64,000 nt of DNA from Reticulitermes speratus (lineage: Eukaryota; Arthropoda; Insecta; Blattodea; Rhinotermitidae). The stretch is from the NCBI GenBank assembly GCA_021186555.1, contig JAJKFL010000014.1, positions 28,474,033 to 28,538,032 on the forward strand. The letters are read 5' to 3'. Under the pieces are notes generated by a model. The model did no database searches. It had not been told where the DNA came from and saw nothing but the letters and a program-made list of their open reading frames with translations. This document shows positions 32,105-43,185 of the stretch, in pieces (position 1 is the stretch's first letter; each line of letters begins with the position of its first letter). The translations under genes were made by a program, and so were the position numbers.

Positions 32105-32776
32105 GGAATGGTGTAGTCCGCAGCGCAGTGCACACATTATCCAGACGCGTCCTGTGCAGCGTCGTGGCACGCTGAGGCGTCTGAACAGCCTCGATGAAAA
32201 CATTAACCACATTTTAAAAACAGCTGTGAATCGTTAACTTTAATCGTGCCGAGGATATGTTTTGCGTATTCTCATCAACTACCACCGTTTTCTTGGCTGT
32301 GCTCTGAAACTTGATTCGTGCGACAGCAGCTGTCGCCTTCCAGCAACTGCGCTGCATTCTTCCCTCTGTTCTATGACTTGCTGCGTCACACGCAGAGGGA
32401 GCCAAGGATGATCATATCCCGGCGGGAATTTACAGTCTATCGCCAGCTGAATGTAAACCGGCATAAGAATTATCTCTAAATACTTAGTGACAAGGGATCA
32501 GAATCCTGTCACAGAAATATTTCACAGAGAGAAGACAGGGGCTTGGCGTGTCAGTCTTAACAATTAGTCCATTGTGGAATGAACAAAGACGTGGTATTAC
32601 GTAAACCTTTCGTCTTCTGTTTCCTCTCCTTGTCCTAATTGAATTTTATGACCCAGTGCTGTTATGTTAACCGTCCTCGCATCCAGTCAGGTCTAGAATA
32701 GACGCTTTATCATGTGGTCAGTGTCCGGGACAAAACAGCACACTGTAGGACACTATATCGATTTACTTTGTGGTAC
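32105..32776. other. intron 2, no feature seen
   Basis: Unassigned. Short frames on minus at 32214-32464 have no recognisable content. Confidence 0.4.
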
Positions 32777-33050
32777 TACCTAGCGTAGTCGGTGCAGTGA
32801 CACGGCTACGGGCTGGTGCTGGTCGATCGAAGGATCCTTGTTCGATTTCGCGCATGATCAAAAGATTTTTATCTGCTAGTAGAGCGTTAAGTCCCACTCT
32901 GGGGCCAACCCTGCTTCCTGTTCAATGTGTACTGGGATTTTTTTTCCAGGGGTAAAGCTCCATGTTGCTCAGCTTCTAGTGCCGAGGCTAAGAAGCCATT
33001 GAGCTATACCTCCACTCTACCATACGTCTTCGTGGCGCGATGCTTAATTA
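32777..33050 (+). mobile_element. SINE, family A
   Basis: Head 'GTGCAGTGACACGGCTACGGGCTGG…CTTGTTCGATTTCGCGC', body with 'GTTCAATGTGTACTGGGA', 'CTTCTAGTGCCGAGGCTAAG', 'GAGCTATACCTCCACTC' and end 'CGATGCTTAATTAAATACGGGGACA'. CpGs are largely kept. Confidence 0.8.
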
Positions 33051-33327
33051 AATACGGGGACAGCGGTACCTTTACGTTTTGTATGGAATATGAGTTGAAA
33101 TGAATATTAAGCACGACTGAACAAATTCCAGGCGCCAGGTCGCCATGGCGACTACATTTTGTGCGGTGGCGCTTAGTACTTGTGGGTCCTCAGTACCAAA
33201 CTTGCTTCATGTCACCCTTCTGGCTCCTCGAATTTTCAGGTGGCTCCTGGATTTTTGTAAAATGTTTGCCTCCCTGATGTTGAAGTGTAGCTGTAATGTG
33301 TTAGGGTGTGGGCTGGGCCCCGTATTC

Positions 33328-33396
33328 TATTGAGGAGACATGAACTTACATATTGAGGAGACATGAACTTACATATTGAGGAGACATGAACTTACA
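33328..33396. repeat. 3 x 23-bp tandem repeat
   Basis: ATTGAGGAGACATGAACTTA units, three nearly identical copies. Confidence 0.9.
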
Positions 33397-33417
33397 GATG
33401 TGATTAGTCTTCTTATA

Positions 33418-33701
33418 CACTCATCCTTCTTCGCGGGGGTTAGGTTCCAAGACCCCCTGTGAAAATCGAAAATCTGAGAAAAATCGACTTACCCCCACGC
33501 CCAAAGACAATGTTCTAGTGTTTTTCTTTCCTTCAGCTCCCTGAACATCATGCGGTCTGGCTCGAAGTCCCGTTCGAGTTGTCGAACAATTTTGATGATG
33601 CTATCCATTGAAGGGTCCGAGTGGTGTATTTTTATTCCCGGAGCGTCACCGAGAATTTGTGAAACCGCGAAGTACGAACCCGCGAAAGCTAGGGATGGGT
33701 G
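33418..33701. mobile_element. short pogo/Tigger-like MITE
   Basis: The ends CACTCATCCTTCTTCGCGGG and, reversed, CACCCATCCCTAGCTTTCGCGGG form imperfect inverted repeats flanked by TA (33416-33417, 33702-33703). Subterminal CGCGAAGTACGAACCCGCG style repeats are typical of Tigger-type elements. No coding region. The superfamily is inferred from ends and TA target. Confidence 0.65.
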
Positions 33702-33845
33702 TATTAGCTTCTAGACCAACGTCCTTTCTATCGACTAATAAAGCTAATGCGTTTTTGTATGGTATTTATGTCTTAGCCCAATAAATTAACATCACCAGCG
33801 TGTCGAAATTTCAATTGAATGCATCAGAGACTACAAAGTTTGTAG

Positions 33846-34011
33846 TAAAGGTGAAAAGGTGAAGTTCACCCTAGAACGTCCATGAAGGCCGAGAGGGGAG
33901 AAGTAGAGATATAGCTCTACTCTTTCTTTAACCTTGGCGCTAGATGGGGTGGGTGGTCAGAGCCACACCCCGGCCGATTTACCCCGGGAAAGAGACCCGG
34001 CACCCATTGTT
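33846..34011 (-). mobile_element. SINE, family A, truncated, with 13-bp target duplication
   Basis: Perfect ACAAAGTTTGTAG at 33833-33845 and 34012-34024. The minus copy ends at the right without its tRNA-like head (5' truncated). Confidence 0.88.
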
Positions 34012-34024
34012 ACAAAGTTTGTAG

Positions 34025-34260
34025 AGGTAAAGCTTTCCCGTAACAAGTCCATTCGGCACAACTAGGAGCATAGAGTCAGCTTCACGCGCCGGCCGCACTT
34101 CACCCCAAGGAAGTTCCTTGGTATTCACTTTTGTTAGAAGTTGAGAGGACCCGGGGCTACTGAATGCGGACAGAAGAAATATGTCACTTGAAAATGTTCA
34201 AGAACCCTACCTGAAATCGAACCCGGAACCTCCCGTTTTGTGGCGCAGTGCCTCAACAAA
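34025..34260 (-). mobile_element. SINE, family B, diverged copy
   Basis: Shares 'CGCGCCGGCCGC…TTCACCCCAAGGAAG', 'CTTTTGTTAGAAGTTGAG' and the reversed head 'GAAATCGAACCCGGAACC…TGGCGCAGTGCCTCAAC' with 35125-35430. No clear duplication. Confidence 0.7.
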
Positions 34261-34970
34261 TTTTGTATTTGGGTTATAAATGAAATTCAATGTTAGTAGG
34301 GCCTGTTTACTGTATAAAGAAGTGAGCTTGACTTAACCTATTGAATTTTATGCTGAAGGTCAGAACTTCTCCGATCTTCCCAAAGTACTGTCAATATTTG
34401 CCGACTGTTCTAAAACGGCAAGCCGAGGAAGATTGTCTAAACACACAAGCGTAAGCCTGGTTTCGTGTTTGCGTTTGTGCACTTCAGCTTACTGAAAGTT
34501 TTCTAGCAGAGGTATGCTGATCCGAGAAATGCACTTCATTGTTTTAGCAAAAGAACCCTAGTGAGGGGGGGGGGGGGGGGTTTACTGACTACAGTAGCTT
34601 TCCTGACTTCCTGACTGTCCCTCTTCGTACACAAGAATTCTGCTTGGAAGTGCCTTATCCCGCGAATGACACATGATTTCACTCAAGCTGTGTTACAATG
34701 CTCATTGCGAATGGCGTACAAAAGCAAGAGACTGGTCTCTCGGTCAGTACCGGAACATGCTAAACCATATTCTGGTCGAAAACTGAGTCTATATGCGCTT
34801 TCAAATCAATGTTTCAGTTAGTTAAACTGGTCTGTGGGTTTAAGTACAGTGTATTTACGATTGTCCACTTGTTATTCAAACCAAATTAGTATTTACGAAA
34901 CTTAAACGTGGTTACATAATTTTAAATCATCAGTTTCCTTCCGTGCACCAATATTCAATTTAACAAAACC
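34261..34970. other. intron 2, no feature seen
   Basis: Unassigned; G-run at 34565-34580. Confidence 0.4.
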
Positions 34971-34973
34971 TTT

Positions 34974-35477
34974 TTATACCATCAAAGTACAATAAATGTT
35001 GTGTACTTTGATGGTATAATGTACTTCGTGGCATGAAAAGATTTTGTCGAATTGAACATTAGGGCACGGCATGAAAGTGAACTGTGTTAATATAGGAATG
35101 GTTAATCAAGCCAAATTAGTATATAGGTAAAGGAATCCAATTACAGGCCTGGACAGGCCCTTAGGGTTCCAGAAGGTTGAGGCTCCCAGATTTCTAGACA
35201 ATCGGCACATGAAGGTGGTAAGGTTGTCAGCCATACGCACCGGCCGCCTTTACCCCCAAGGAAACACAATTGGTACTCATTTCTGTTAGAGGCTGAGTCG
35301 ACCCCAGGGCCATAGTGCGACCGAAAGGATTATGTCGATGAAAAATTCTAATGACACCATCGGGAATCGAAACCGCGACCTTTCGGCTTGTAGCGCAGTG
35401 CCTCAACCCATTGCGCCACCGCGTACCCCGCCAAATTAGTATATCCGTATGATATTTAGTGTACTTTGATGGTATAA
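34974..35477. repeat. element bounded by GTACTTTGATGGTATAAAAA ends, with a hairpin
   Basis: TTTTATACCATCAAAGTACA at the left is the complement of the right end TGTACTTTGATGGTATAAAA (35458-35477). A third copy (35002-35018) forms a strong 15-bp hairpin with the left one. A SINE (35125-35430) sits inside. Class unknown. Confidence 0.5.
35125..35430 (-). mobile_element. SINE, family B, complete, 14-bp target duplication
   Basis: Perfect CCAAATTAGTATAT at 35111-35124 and 35431-35444. The head on minus from 35430 reads 'GGTGGCGCAATGGGTTGAGG' (A-box region), then GGTCGCGGTTTCGATTCCCG (B-box). 306 bp long; the best full copy of family B here. Confidence 0.95.
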
Positions 35478-35510
35478 AAAATGTCTAATTATATAACTTT
35501 GGTAATAACA

Positions 35511-35860
35511 CGTCTTCTTCGGGTGATCAAATCAAGAAGAATGAGGTGGGCGGGGCATGTAGCACGTATGGGTGAGGGGAGAGGTGCATACAAGATTTTG
35601 GTGGTGAGACTTGAAGGAAGGAGACCACTTGGAAGACCCAGGCTTAGATGGGAGGATAATATTAAAATGGATCTTCAAGAAGTGGGATGGGGGGACATGG
35701 ACTGGATTGATATAGCTCAGGACAGGGACAGGTGGCGGGCTCTTGTGAGTGCGGTAATGAACCTTCGGGTTCCACAAAACGCGGGGAATTTCTTGACTAG
35801 CTGACGACCTGCTAGCTTCTCAAGAAGGACTCTGCTCCATGGAGTTTAATAACAGATCTT
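35511..35860 (+). pseudogene. LINE C-terminus and 3' end, best-preserved copy
   Basis: Open through about 98 codons: '[20 protein letters not shown]', '[20 protein letters not shown]', '[20 protein letters not shown]', '[14 protein letters not shown]'-stop at 35804, then 3' UTR 'GACCTGCTAGCTTCTCAAGAAGGACTCTGC'. This is the tail of an RTE-like non-LTR retrotransposon, present in Periplaneta in many copies as I recall. The reverse transcriptase and endonuclease are missing. At least ten shorter copies in this window share its 3' end. Confidence 0.85.
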
Positions 35861-36964
35861 CTTGATCATATATAGACCTGTTTATTTTTCTTCGTTTATT
35901 CAATCTCTATAGCCACGTTTGTGAAAGGGGGCACGCTATGTACGTGGGGCTGAGATTGGCATTGAAATGGGAGACTGCATAATGCGGGTGTTTCCTCTCT
36001 CAAACTTAATTCCTTGCGACCACGTGTTCGCAGATTCTGTAGATTACCTAACTTCAGATTGCTGTCACGTAACAACCGCCAGTCTGTGTCGTGCTGCTGG
36101 TCTTGATTCCAGGATATGAATCTGATGTCTTTTACACCAATCGTAATTTAGAATCGCTCTGTTTTATGGACTTGGGGTCGAACAGCGTTGACTCAGACGG
36201 GCAGTAAATTTTGAGATTTAAGGTTCTCACAGCGGTGTTGCTGAAGTTTCAAGTCTTTTGGGATGCGTATGCTGTGTCGTTGGGTATCAGTTAATTTTCT
36301 CCTGCCTCAGCACAGTTGCGTTTCTTTGTGACACCTCGTGTTACGTGTTTATAGACTTCAGTTTATAGTGACTGATCACGGGTTCAGATATTTGGGAAAT
36401 CCTAACGAATCAAAATTCCATTTGTGAAGAAATTAAGAGCCGACTTCATTAGCGACCTAATTTTTTTTGTCATGCTACGTGTTGTCCTGCATTACAGACA
36501 CCAGACAAAGCAACGTGTGTATTATAAACAAACTTTATTTACGCTGTGCACAGAAGTAGTAGTGCAAAGTGAATTTTTCAAGCTGTTTAGGCCCTTTTGG
36601 CCTGTGGCTGGCAATGTATGTAGTCTACCTCGTTTACCTCCTCTCAACATTTTGCTTACCCCCTGGTTCAGAAACGTTGCTGGAAATTGTAGGTCCAGTT
36701 GTGCTGATCAAGTACAGGGGGTTCATGGTAAATGTTGGGACGTGTTACCAAACTGCACGACATTATATTTCATTACATCATAGTCTTCATTACTGCCATA
36801 TAATCTCTCTTTTTTTCACTTTGCCTGTTCAGAGTTTACGTATTCAGTTACGTTGCATCCAAGAATCTATCAAATTATTCGCTCATCAAAATTTCAACCC
36901 GCCAAAATCTCTGTAGAAGGAGCTCTCCTGACCCAGTGTCTGTTAGGAGAAAAGTGAGATAGAA
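35861..36964. other. intron 2, unassigned; foldback trace at 36224-36330
   Basis: Overlapping + frames at 36424-36916 (119 and 115 codons) lack domains and each other's support. 36224-36330 ('GGTTCTCACAGCGG…TTTTGGGATGCGTATGCTGTGTCGTTGGG') is a trace of a second-subfamily foldback. Confidence 0.4.
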
Positions 36965-37200
36965 ATGTTTTATTTAACGACGCTGTCAGTTGCTAAGATA
37001 ATGTAGGGCCTGGGTTAGATGATTGAAATACGAGTATGGAGCATTGGTGGAATAATAATGACAGGGAACAGCCGAAGTACTTGGAGAAAAGCCTGTCCCA
37101 GTGCTGCTTTGTCCACCACAGATTCAAAATGGGACTGCCCTGGGTACGAACATGGGCCTCTGCGGTGGGAGGCCTGAGCCATGACACGGTACCCAGTTTC
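36965..37200 (-). mobile_element. SINE, family C, diverged minus copy
   Basis: Matches the reverse of 21351-21638: 'GAGAAAAGCCTGTCCCAGTG', 'TTTGTCCACCACAGATTC' and the decayed head 'GGCCTCTGCGGTGGGAGGCC…GAGCCATGAC'. Confidence 0.75.
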
Positions 37201-37989
37201 TGATAGTGACTTCATAAAACCACGTGTGCTGTGATGGATATTGACTGCGACATGTGAACGTACGCTGTGCGTGGAATATGAAGACAGGCTGCGTCTGGTA
37301 CGGCAGCGCGAAGTAGCTGTACTAAGCACATCTGGAACTGCTTTACGTGTGGAACAAGACTAGTGGATGGTCGCCGTGCTTTCCCTTTTCATTTTTTCGA
37401 CCTCTTCTTTTCTTTTTTCTTTTTTTTCCCCCGAACGTACAAACGCGAAGAATGACTTCCGGCAGCGCAGTGAACCGTCTTCACGCTACCGCTCGGATGT
37501 GCCTGAGAGGGGACTCCGTTACTTTTACATCTCTGTGCCATCAGCGGTCGTGATTGCCACTTGAACGCATAAAAAATGTAATATAAAGCAGTGACAAGAC
37601 ACCACAGTCGCTGTTAACCGTAGAAGAACCAGCGTTAATTCCTGCAGTGCCAAGCCGCTAACGTTGGTATTTAGGGTTGTTCTTCTTCCGTGGGTAAATA
37701 ATACATAAAACTTCAAGTGTATGGGGGAAAATTCCGTCCAGATGCTACTTGACTGTAGCTCAGATCAAATTCCAATAGTGCCACATACTGTCAGGTACAG
37801 CAGTATCTGTAAGTTCAGAATTGTTTACCCTGGCACCACAGACATCTACGTGAGGTCGAAATTTTAGTGCTTTCACTTGGACGATTAGGTAACTCCATGG
37901 GCGGATTCTTGCTTGAAAGTCTGACAGTTGGTCAGTTAATCAAAAAATGTCCTGCCTGTTGTCGAACCATACGTTTTACTGCTGTGTTC
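37201..37989. other. intron 2, no feature seen
   Basis: A T-rich tract near 37395-37430. Frames here are unrecognised. A short minus-strand LINE-tail trace lies near 37890-37950. Confidence 0.4.
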
Positions 37990-38165
37990 ACAATAGCCCA
38001 CTATTGAGTGGTCATATGCTGGAGGCCCTTGTTTCAAATCATGGCCTGGAGACAATTTATCCTTGCCGAGGGTTTTCGTGGTTTTCCTCAGATCCTTCAA
38101 GACAAATGACGGTTCCTTCCACATCCTTTCCAGCTTATTATTTACTGATCATGCCATTATCTGTC
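37990..38165 (+). mobile_element. SINE, family F
   Basis: B-box like CTTGTTTCAAATCATGGCC, body 'CCTTGCCGAGGGTTTTCGTGG' and end 'CAGCTTATTATTTACTGATCAT'. Confidence 0.6.
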
Positions 38166-38234
38166 GCATATAATCTGAGGTGTAGAAAGTGTCATTCAAT
38201 AAACCATTGATAAACATGCCCATAAATAAGTAAA

Positions 38235-38545
38235 CAGTATCCATGGGGCGGAATCCTTCTTGAGAAGCTAATAGTTGTTCATCTAGTCAAGAAGTTCCCC
38301 GCATTTTTTCAACCTGGAGGTTCGTTACCGTGTTTACAACAGCCCGCCACTTTCCCCTGTCCTGAACCGGATCAATCCATTTCATGCCCCCAGCCTATTT
38401 CTTGAAGATCCATTTTAACATTATCCTGCCGTCTACGCTTAGGTCTTCCAAGTGGTTTTTTCCCCTCGTGTTTCCCGACCAAAACCCCGTATGCACCTCT
38501 CCTCTCCCTCATAGTGCCATATGCCCCGCCCCTATCATAAACAAA
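38235..38545 (-). pseudogene. LINE 3' end (minus copy), plus second piece to 38680
   Basis: The reverse complement follows 35511-35860 for about 300 bp (GGGGCATATGGCACTATGAG…, 'AAGATCCATTTTAACATTATCCTGCC' on +). A second, more diverged piece follows at 38578-38680 after a TTAA repeat. Confidence 0.75.
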
Positions 38546-38708
38546 ATAAGTAAATTAATTAATTAATTAATACTTACGACTAGGCCTTGTCCTGAGCCAT
38601 ATGGATTCAGTCCACGTCCCAAGCCTATTTCTGTAAGACGTGTTTTAACGCGTGTTTCGTGTGCCAGAACAAAGCTACGTACAGCCCTCTGCAGTGTTTG
38701 CGTTTCTG

Positions 38709-39026
38709 TTACTGTCACAACCATATCAATGCAGTGTCTGTAATAAGAATTGTGTGTCGTACAAAACAAGTTACTGTCACAACCATATCAACACAGTGTC
38801 TGTAATAAGAATTGTGTGTCGTACAAAACAAGTTACTGTCACAACCATATCAACACAGTGTCTCTAATAAGAATTGTGTGTCCTTTACCAAAACAAGTTT
38901 ATACTAGTTCACAACCATATCAATGCAGTGTCTGTAATAAGAATTGTATGTCGTACAAAACAAGTTACTGTCACAACCATATCAACACAGTGTCTCTAAT
39001 AAGAATTGTGTGTCGTACAAAACAAG
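38709..39026. repeat. minisatellite, five ~62-bp units
   Basis: The unit is TTACTGTCACAACCATATCA…AATAAGAATTGTGTGTCGTA…AACAAG. Unit starts at 38709, 38771, 38833, 38899 and 38965; the fourth is diverged at its borders. Units are direct, without spacers, so this is not a CRISPR array. Confidence 0.95.
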
Positions 39027-39569
39027 TTCCAGATTAACTTTCTAACTGGCACATTGATGTACTGACAGAGTGCCTGACACAATTCAGTATTCGTTCGGCA
39101 ACAAATGCAGTGAGTCATTGATACTGATTGTATGATTACTGACTGTCGGATTATCTGATTGTTGACCGGAAAACAAAGGAACTAATAAAAGTGACACGCT
39201 GATGGAAAGCTGGCTTATCAACGACGCTGTGTTAGTATTTTGGTCAGTTTTGAAAATTGATTGATAAATCCATCTAGACCTATTTGGGTCATGTCCTTCC
39301 ACCAGTAACGGTATAGCCTTGAAGCCTGCTGAAGCACGGAGATCATTGTAAAGCCATTTTCATTTTGGATCATGTCAAACTTTATATACGACGCTTCGAT
39401 TGTAGGTAAATTCCGTTGAGTCTAATTCACTTTGAGGGAGAATTTTATTTAATGCCTTAATGAACGTGTTATATTTTATCTTCTGAGTCCTTGGGGGATT
39501 CATTGAAAATTGATATGCGACACTTCTTCCACATGTGTGTAATTCATAGTGCCTGTGCATTATGCAAAG

Positions 39570-39910
39570 GCCGTCAAGACAGAATTAATCAGAGGTATGG
39601 GAAAAGATAAATTAGAACGGTTTTATGTAGAAGCATTTGTAAAAAGCCTGTATATCGGTAGCACAGTACAAAAAGAAAGGGTAGGAAGTAAGTAATGACA
39701 ATATACAGAGTGCTAAGACAGTGATGCCAAGGAAAAGAGGAAGATCACGCAAAAGATGGAGAACGAGGTTGAAGAGGACTTAAATAAATGGGAATAAAAA
39801 AAAGAAGGAAATGACCAGAGACCGTCGTGAGTGTAGGAAGACTATGGGTAGCCAAGGTCCACAACGGACTGTAACGCTCGAGGAAGAGGAGAAGAGGAAG
39901 AAGAAGGAGG
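39570..39910 (+). pseudogene. LINE-like 3' fragment, second type
   Basis: 'GTGATGCCAAGGAAAAGAGG…AAAAGATGGAGAACGAGG' encodes MPRKRGRSRKRWRTR, a typical GRPRxRW-like C-terminal LINE motif in a purine-rich context. Frames are broken. DNA from 39027 to 39570 is unassigned. Confidence 0.5.
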
Positions 39911-40188
39911 AGGATAATAATAAGAAGACAATGATGCCCTCACTCACTCACTCACTTTTGAAATATTCAGGTCTGTCTTGATGGCATAATGGAAAAATGT
40001 CGCAATGTATTCGAAAACCACTGCTGTAAAAGCACATTCCCAGTAGCTGTTGTATTGGCGAACAACAGAGTAACACGACACCTTCCTGTTGGCGCGCTGT
40101 GTTTTCCGCCCAGCTACCATTGGTCAGACGTTGTGTATGTGTTCCCGCTACTTAAGCCTTTTTGGGAATTCTTCACGGACCTTGAACC

Positions 40189-40235
40189 CTGAAGATGAAG
40201 GCGACATGTTAGTCCCAATCGTCGAGAACGTCTAA
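40189..40235 (+). repeat. hammerhead-like module copy, decayed
   Basis: ACCCTGAAGATGAAGGCGAC, then 'ATCGTCGAGAACGTC'. CTGAAGA is intact; GAAAC is altered to GAGAAC. Confidence 0.4.
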
Positions 40236-40324
40236 CCCAGCAGGCAGCATCACATTCCAATAGGCCAGAATTCTCGTCAGAAGATTAGTTACAAAAGATT
40301 TATTTGATTAATTATACCAGATGG

Positions 40325-40540
40325 CAAAGAACATGTCATATCAAACACGACAAAGAACATGCCATATCAAACACGACAAAGAACATGTCATATCAAACAT
40401 GACAAAGAACATGTATATCAATATGGCAGAGATGCCATATCAAATATGGCAAAGAACATGCCATATCAAATATGGCAAAGAGCATGACATATCAAATATG
40501 ATGATGAACATGCCATATTAAATGTGGCAAAGAAAGTGTC
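40325..40540. repeat. ~26-bp minisatellite, about eight units
   Basis: AAAGAACATGTCATATCAAA plus CACGAC or TATGGC. Units drift from CACGAC to TATGGC endings along the array. Confidence 0.9.
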
Positions 40541-40789
40541 GTATGAAATAAAAAAAAATAAAAACTCTTTGTATGAGTCAAAATAGGGTTAAATGACACG
40601 GCGAATGAAAAAGCCATTACTTTTAAATTTCTGGGCTATACATTTTGAAATGATGAAAGTGAAATTAAGTGGCCTTATTGTAACAGTACCACAACGCCAA
40701 ACAGAAAAGACGGCGAAAAATGTAAGTAGTAAATTATACACTAATGAGCATCACACCAACTACCTTCCTAGGTTTTTATAAATAAACAC

Positions 40790-40831
40790 CGCCTGAAGAT
40801 GACCTACACACGTCGAAACATGCCGTGTTTA
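40790..40831 (+). repeat. hammerhead-like module copy
   Basis: AACACCGCCTGAAGATGACC, loop, GTCGAAACATGCCGTGTT. AACAC/GTGTT can form helix I. The downstream 'AAAACCAACAAATGCACA' is also found beside the module at 31757-31790, so more than the core is shared. Confidence 0.55.
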
Positions 40832-41260
40832 AGATATTATATCAAAACCAACAAATGCACATAAGTGTTTGAAAGTGTATTATACACACCGTTTTGTTAC
40901 ATAGCTATATAAGGTAAGAATGAAGAAGTAGCTGCCTGTGAAACAATAAAGACTATTGTGCTGACAGGATAAAACCCCTATTATTTTGTAAATTGGAATT
41001 TCATTAAATAGCACAACGGGATGCCAACAGTGAAGACTTGGCAGCGTGACTTTCGTGTACATAATATTTCATAATTCAGTTCGTACCTCACAGGAAATGG
41101 TGCCGTCATTACAAAGTCTGTTTAATGTTGTGACATTCGTATGATACACAAACACATGGTGTGGGCAAAAGGCGGTGGTTCGTATATTAACCGCTGTGCC
41201 ATAAACGGCTAATAATTGTGCAGCACGAGGAAAAGGGCGTTCTTATATGGAAAAGATGAG

Positions 41261-41763
41261 CGGGCATGACTCAGTCGGTATAGTGATTGGGCTACGGGCT
41301 GGACGACCGAGGAATCGTGGTTTGATTGTCGGCAGGGAAAGAGATTTTTCCTTGATTTCATTCTTCCGCCGCGATGTAGATGAGTTCTGCGCTCTTCTGG
41401 GATATTACGCAGCGTCGAGTGATAGTCCTTTACCGACGTTTCGTGAACTTCTCGACCCTTGAAGATGGGACCGATACGTTGTCCCGAAACGTCGGTAAAG
41501 GATTACCAGTCGACGCTGCGTAATATCCCAAAAGAGCGCAGATCTCAAAGAGATTTTTTCTCTTCTGCAAATGGTCCAGACCGGTTATGGGTCCCACCCA
41601 CTCTCTTAACTAGTGAGGATCCGGACGAGGGTTCTGTTTTCCTGGGAATAAAGCGGCCGGGGCGTGAAGCTGACCACTGGCCTAGTGTCGAGGTTGAGAA
41701 TGTATGGAGTTGTATCTCGTATCCCTGATACACCTTCATGGCGTGATACTTAATTAAACACAT
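41261..41763 (+). mobile_element. SINE, family A, split by a foldback retroposon
   Basis: Head 'GTATAGTGATTGGGCTACGGGC…GAGGAATCGTGGTTTGATTG' and body 'AGTGAGGATCCGGACGAGGG…CGTGATACTTAATTAAACAC' lie on either side of the insertion at 41351-41546. Most CpGs are retained. Confidence 0.85.
41351..41546 (-). mobile_element. foldback retroposon (minus copy) inside SINE A
   Basis: Flanked by AAAGAGATTTTTC (41338-41350) and AAAGAGATTTTTTC (41547-41560). The minus strand starts GAGATCTGCGCTCTTTTGGG, carries both inverted modules (plus copy 41458-41501: TTGAAGATGGGAC…GTCCCGAAACGTCGG) and ends with the tail ATCGCGGCGGAAGAATGAAATC. The tail is at the same relative end as in 12511-12782 and 60465-60685. 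Confidence 0.88.
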
Positions 41764-42137
41764 GGAAAACTTGCCGAAACAAGCGATATTAGCAGTTGTA
41801 TAAAATAACGAGAAATTATAATGTAGATAAAAGTACTGGAAACATTAACTAGGGATTCAAATACGATGCGTGGCTATTAAGTGATGGGACTGCGTGTACA
41901 TCTCCTGAACATGTCTTGCAAGCCCCATATGAAGCTGTGTCTACTTTCGATGGAAATTACTACTTACATGTAGATAGAATGATTTCCTTAAGACAAGAGT
42001 TTTTTAAACTAGTCTCGTCATTTATTTGCCACATCGTATTATTAGTGAGTTTATAAGTTGTGTGAGTTTATGAAATATGCTTTGTTTCCAACAGAGGTTC
42101 TCTGTTTTTTAATATCAACCGTGAATTTGTTTTACAG

Positions 42138-42236
42138 GCTCTCCATCAGCGTCTTGCGAGGACTGTGAAGTCTCACGTTGACATAGTGGAGCAGTTGGAA
42201 AAGATGAAAGATGAGAATGATGACCTCAAGTTCCAG
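42138..42236 (+). CDS. exon 3 of the serine-rich coiled-coil gene
   Basis: A 99-bp exon, 33 codons (residues 588-620), acceptor TTGTTTTACAG, donor CAG|GTTTGT, phase 0 on both sides. It encodes 'ALHQRLARTVKSHVDIVEQL' and 'EKMKDENDDLKFQ', a heptad-patterned coiled coil that continues from the end of exon 2 and into 'LEEKSIELEGTRARVRVLER' of exon 4. Skipping it would keep the frame. A 23-nt T-run followed by CAG (42341-42366) lies 105 bp downstream and looks like a strong but probably unused acceptor. Confidence 0.88.
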
Positions 42237-42596
42237 GTTTGTGAATGTTTGAACTATTTAACGATCTTCAGTAGCCACTGTACTGCCCTCATTCCAAACT
42301 GCATTCGTAGTGAGACTAACGTATTCTGGTACATTTATTCTTTTTTTTTTTTTTTTTTTTTTTCAGTTTTACCGCGTGTTAATGCATTTCCAGTATTTGT
42401 TATATTTTCCTGATTTGTTTCATGTTACACAAATTGTGATAGTTACAGATCCAGACATTGCATTAAAATGTGTTATTTATTGTGGAAGACGATTATGATG
42501 GTGTGTGCCTGTGCAGGTATCACTAGGCGTCTGTTTCTAGTTGTGTGAAGTCCTTTTAGGCACGTTCGCAAAATTGCGAAAATCGACTATTAGCTG

Positions 42597-43013
42597 CGTC
42601 GTGTCTGTCTGTCTGTCCCTGTCCGCATGGAACAACTCAGCTCCCACAGGACGGATTTTCATGAAATTTGATATGTGGATATTATTAGAAGATCTGTAGA
42701 GAAAAATCAAGTTTGATTAACATCTGACAATAATAACAGGCACTTTACATGAAGACCTGTGTACATGCATAATAGTATATCACTGAATTCTTCTTAGAAG
42801 GAGAAATTTTTCAGACAGAAGTTGTAGAGAAAATCAAAACACACATTTTATGCTCAATAACTTTTTTCCCGAAAATCGTGCCGTTTATGAGATAACGTGG
42901 AAAAATGTGGTAGAGCCTGACAGGCCACAGATGACAATATAATATGGCAAGGCTACAGGTTCACACTTATAATATGTAATATATATTGCTTTTCCACGGC
43001 AGCAGTGGTTACC
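42597..43013 (-). repeat. dispersed repeat R2, minus copy
   Basis: Inverted relative to 25400-25823, beginning with CTGTCTGTCTGTC at its (ACAG)n end and extending through 'CTATATTGCTTTTCCACGGCAGC'. Confidence 0.75.
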
Positions 43014-43185
43014 TCAGTGCTGTGTTTATACGTACATTGCCTATCTTGTTTAATTATACTTAATTGACATGCTTGTGTAACAAATCATTTGGAAATGTTG
43101 CAAGTTTTAATATCTGTGAAGCAATGTTAACAAGTATAAATGAGTTTAATGATTGAATTCTCATCGTACTTTCAAATGCACTAAA

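Noticed and set aside
36424..36916. Two overlapping + frames of 119 and 115 codons
   Set aside because: Different frames, Cys/Leu-rich by chance, no domain, no splice or repeat context.
38709..39026. CRISPR-like regular repeat
   Set aside because: Units are contiguous without spacers and the window is eukaryotic; it is a minisatellite.
40060..40150. Possible promoter (TTTTCCGCCC and CCATTGGT)
   Set aside because: Two common short motifs in intron 2 with no other support.
42341..42366. Strong acceptor-like T-run plus CAG after exon 3
   Set aside because: The frames following it do not join in a way that supports an exon, and exon 3 joins cleanly to exon 4; kept only as a note.
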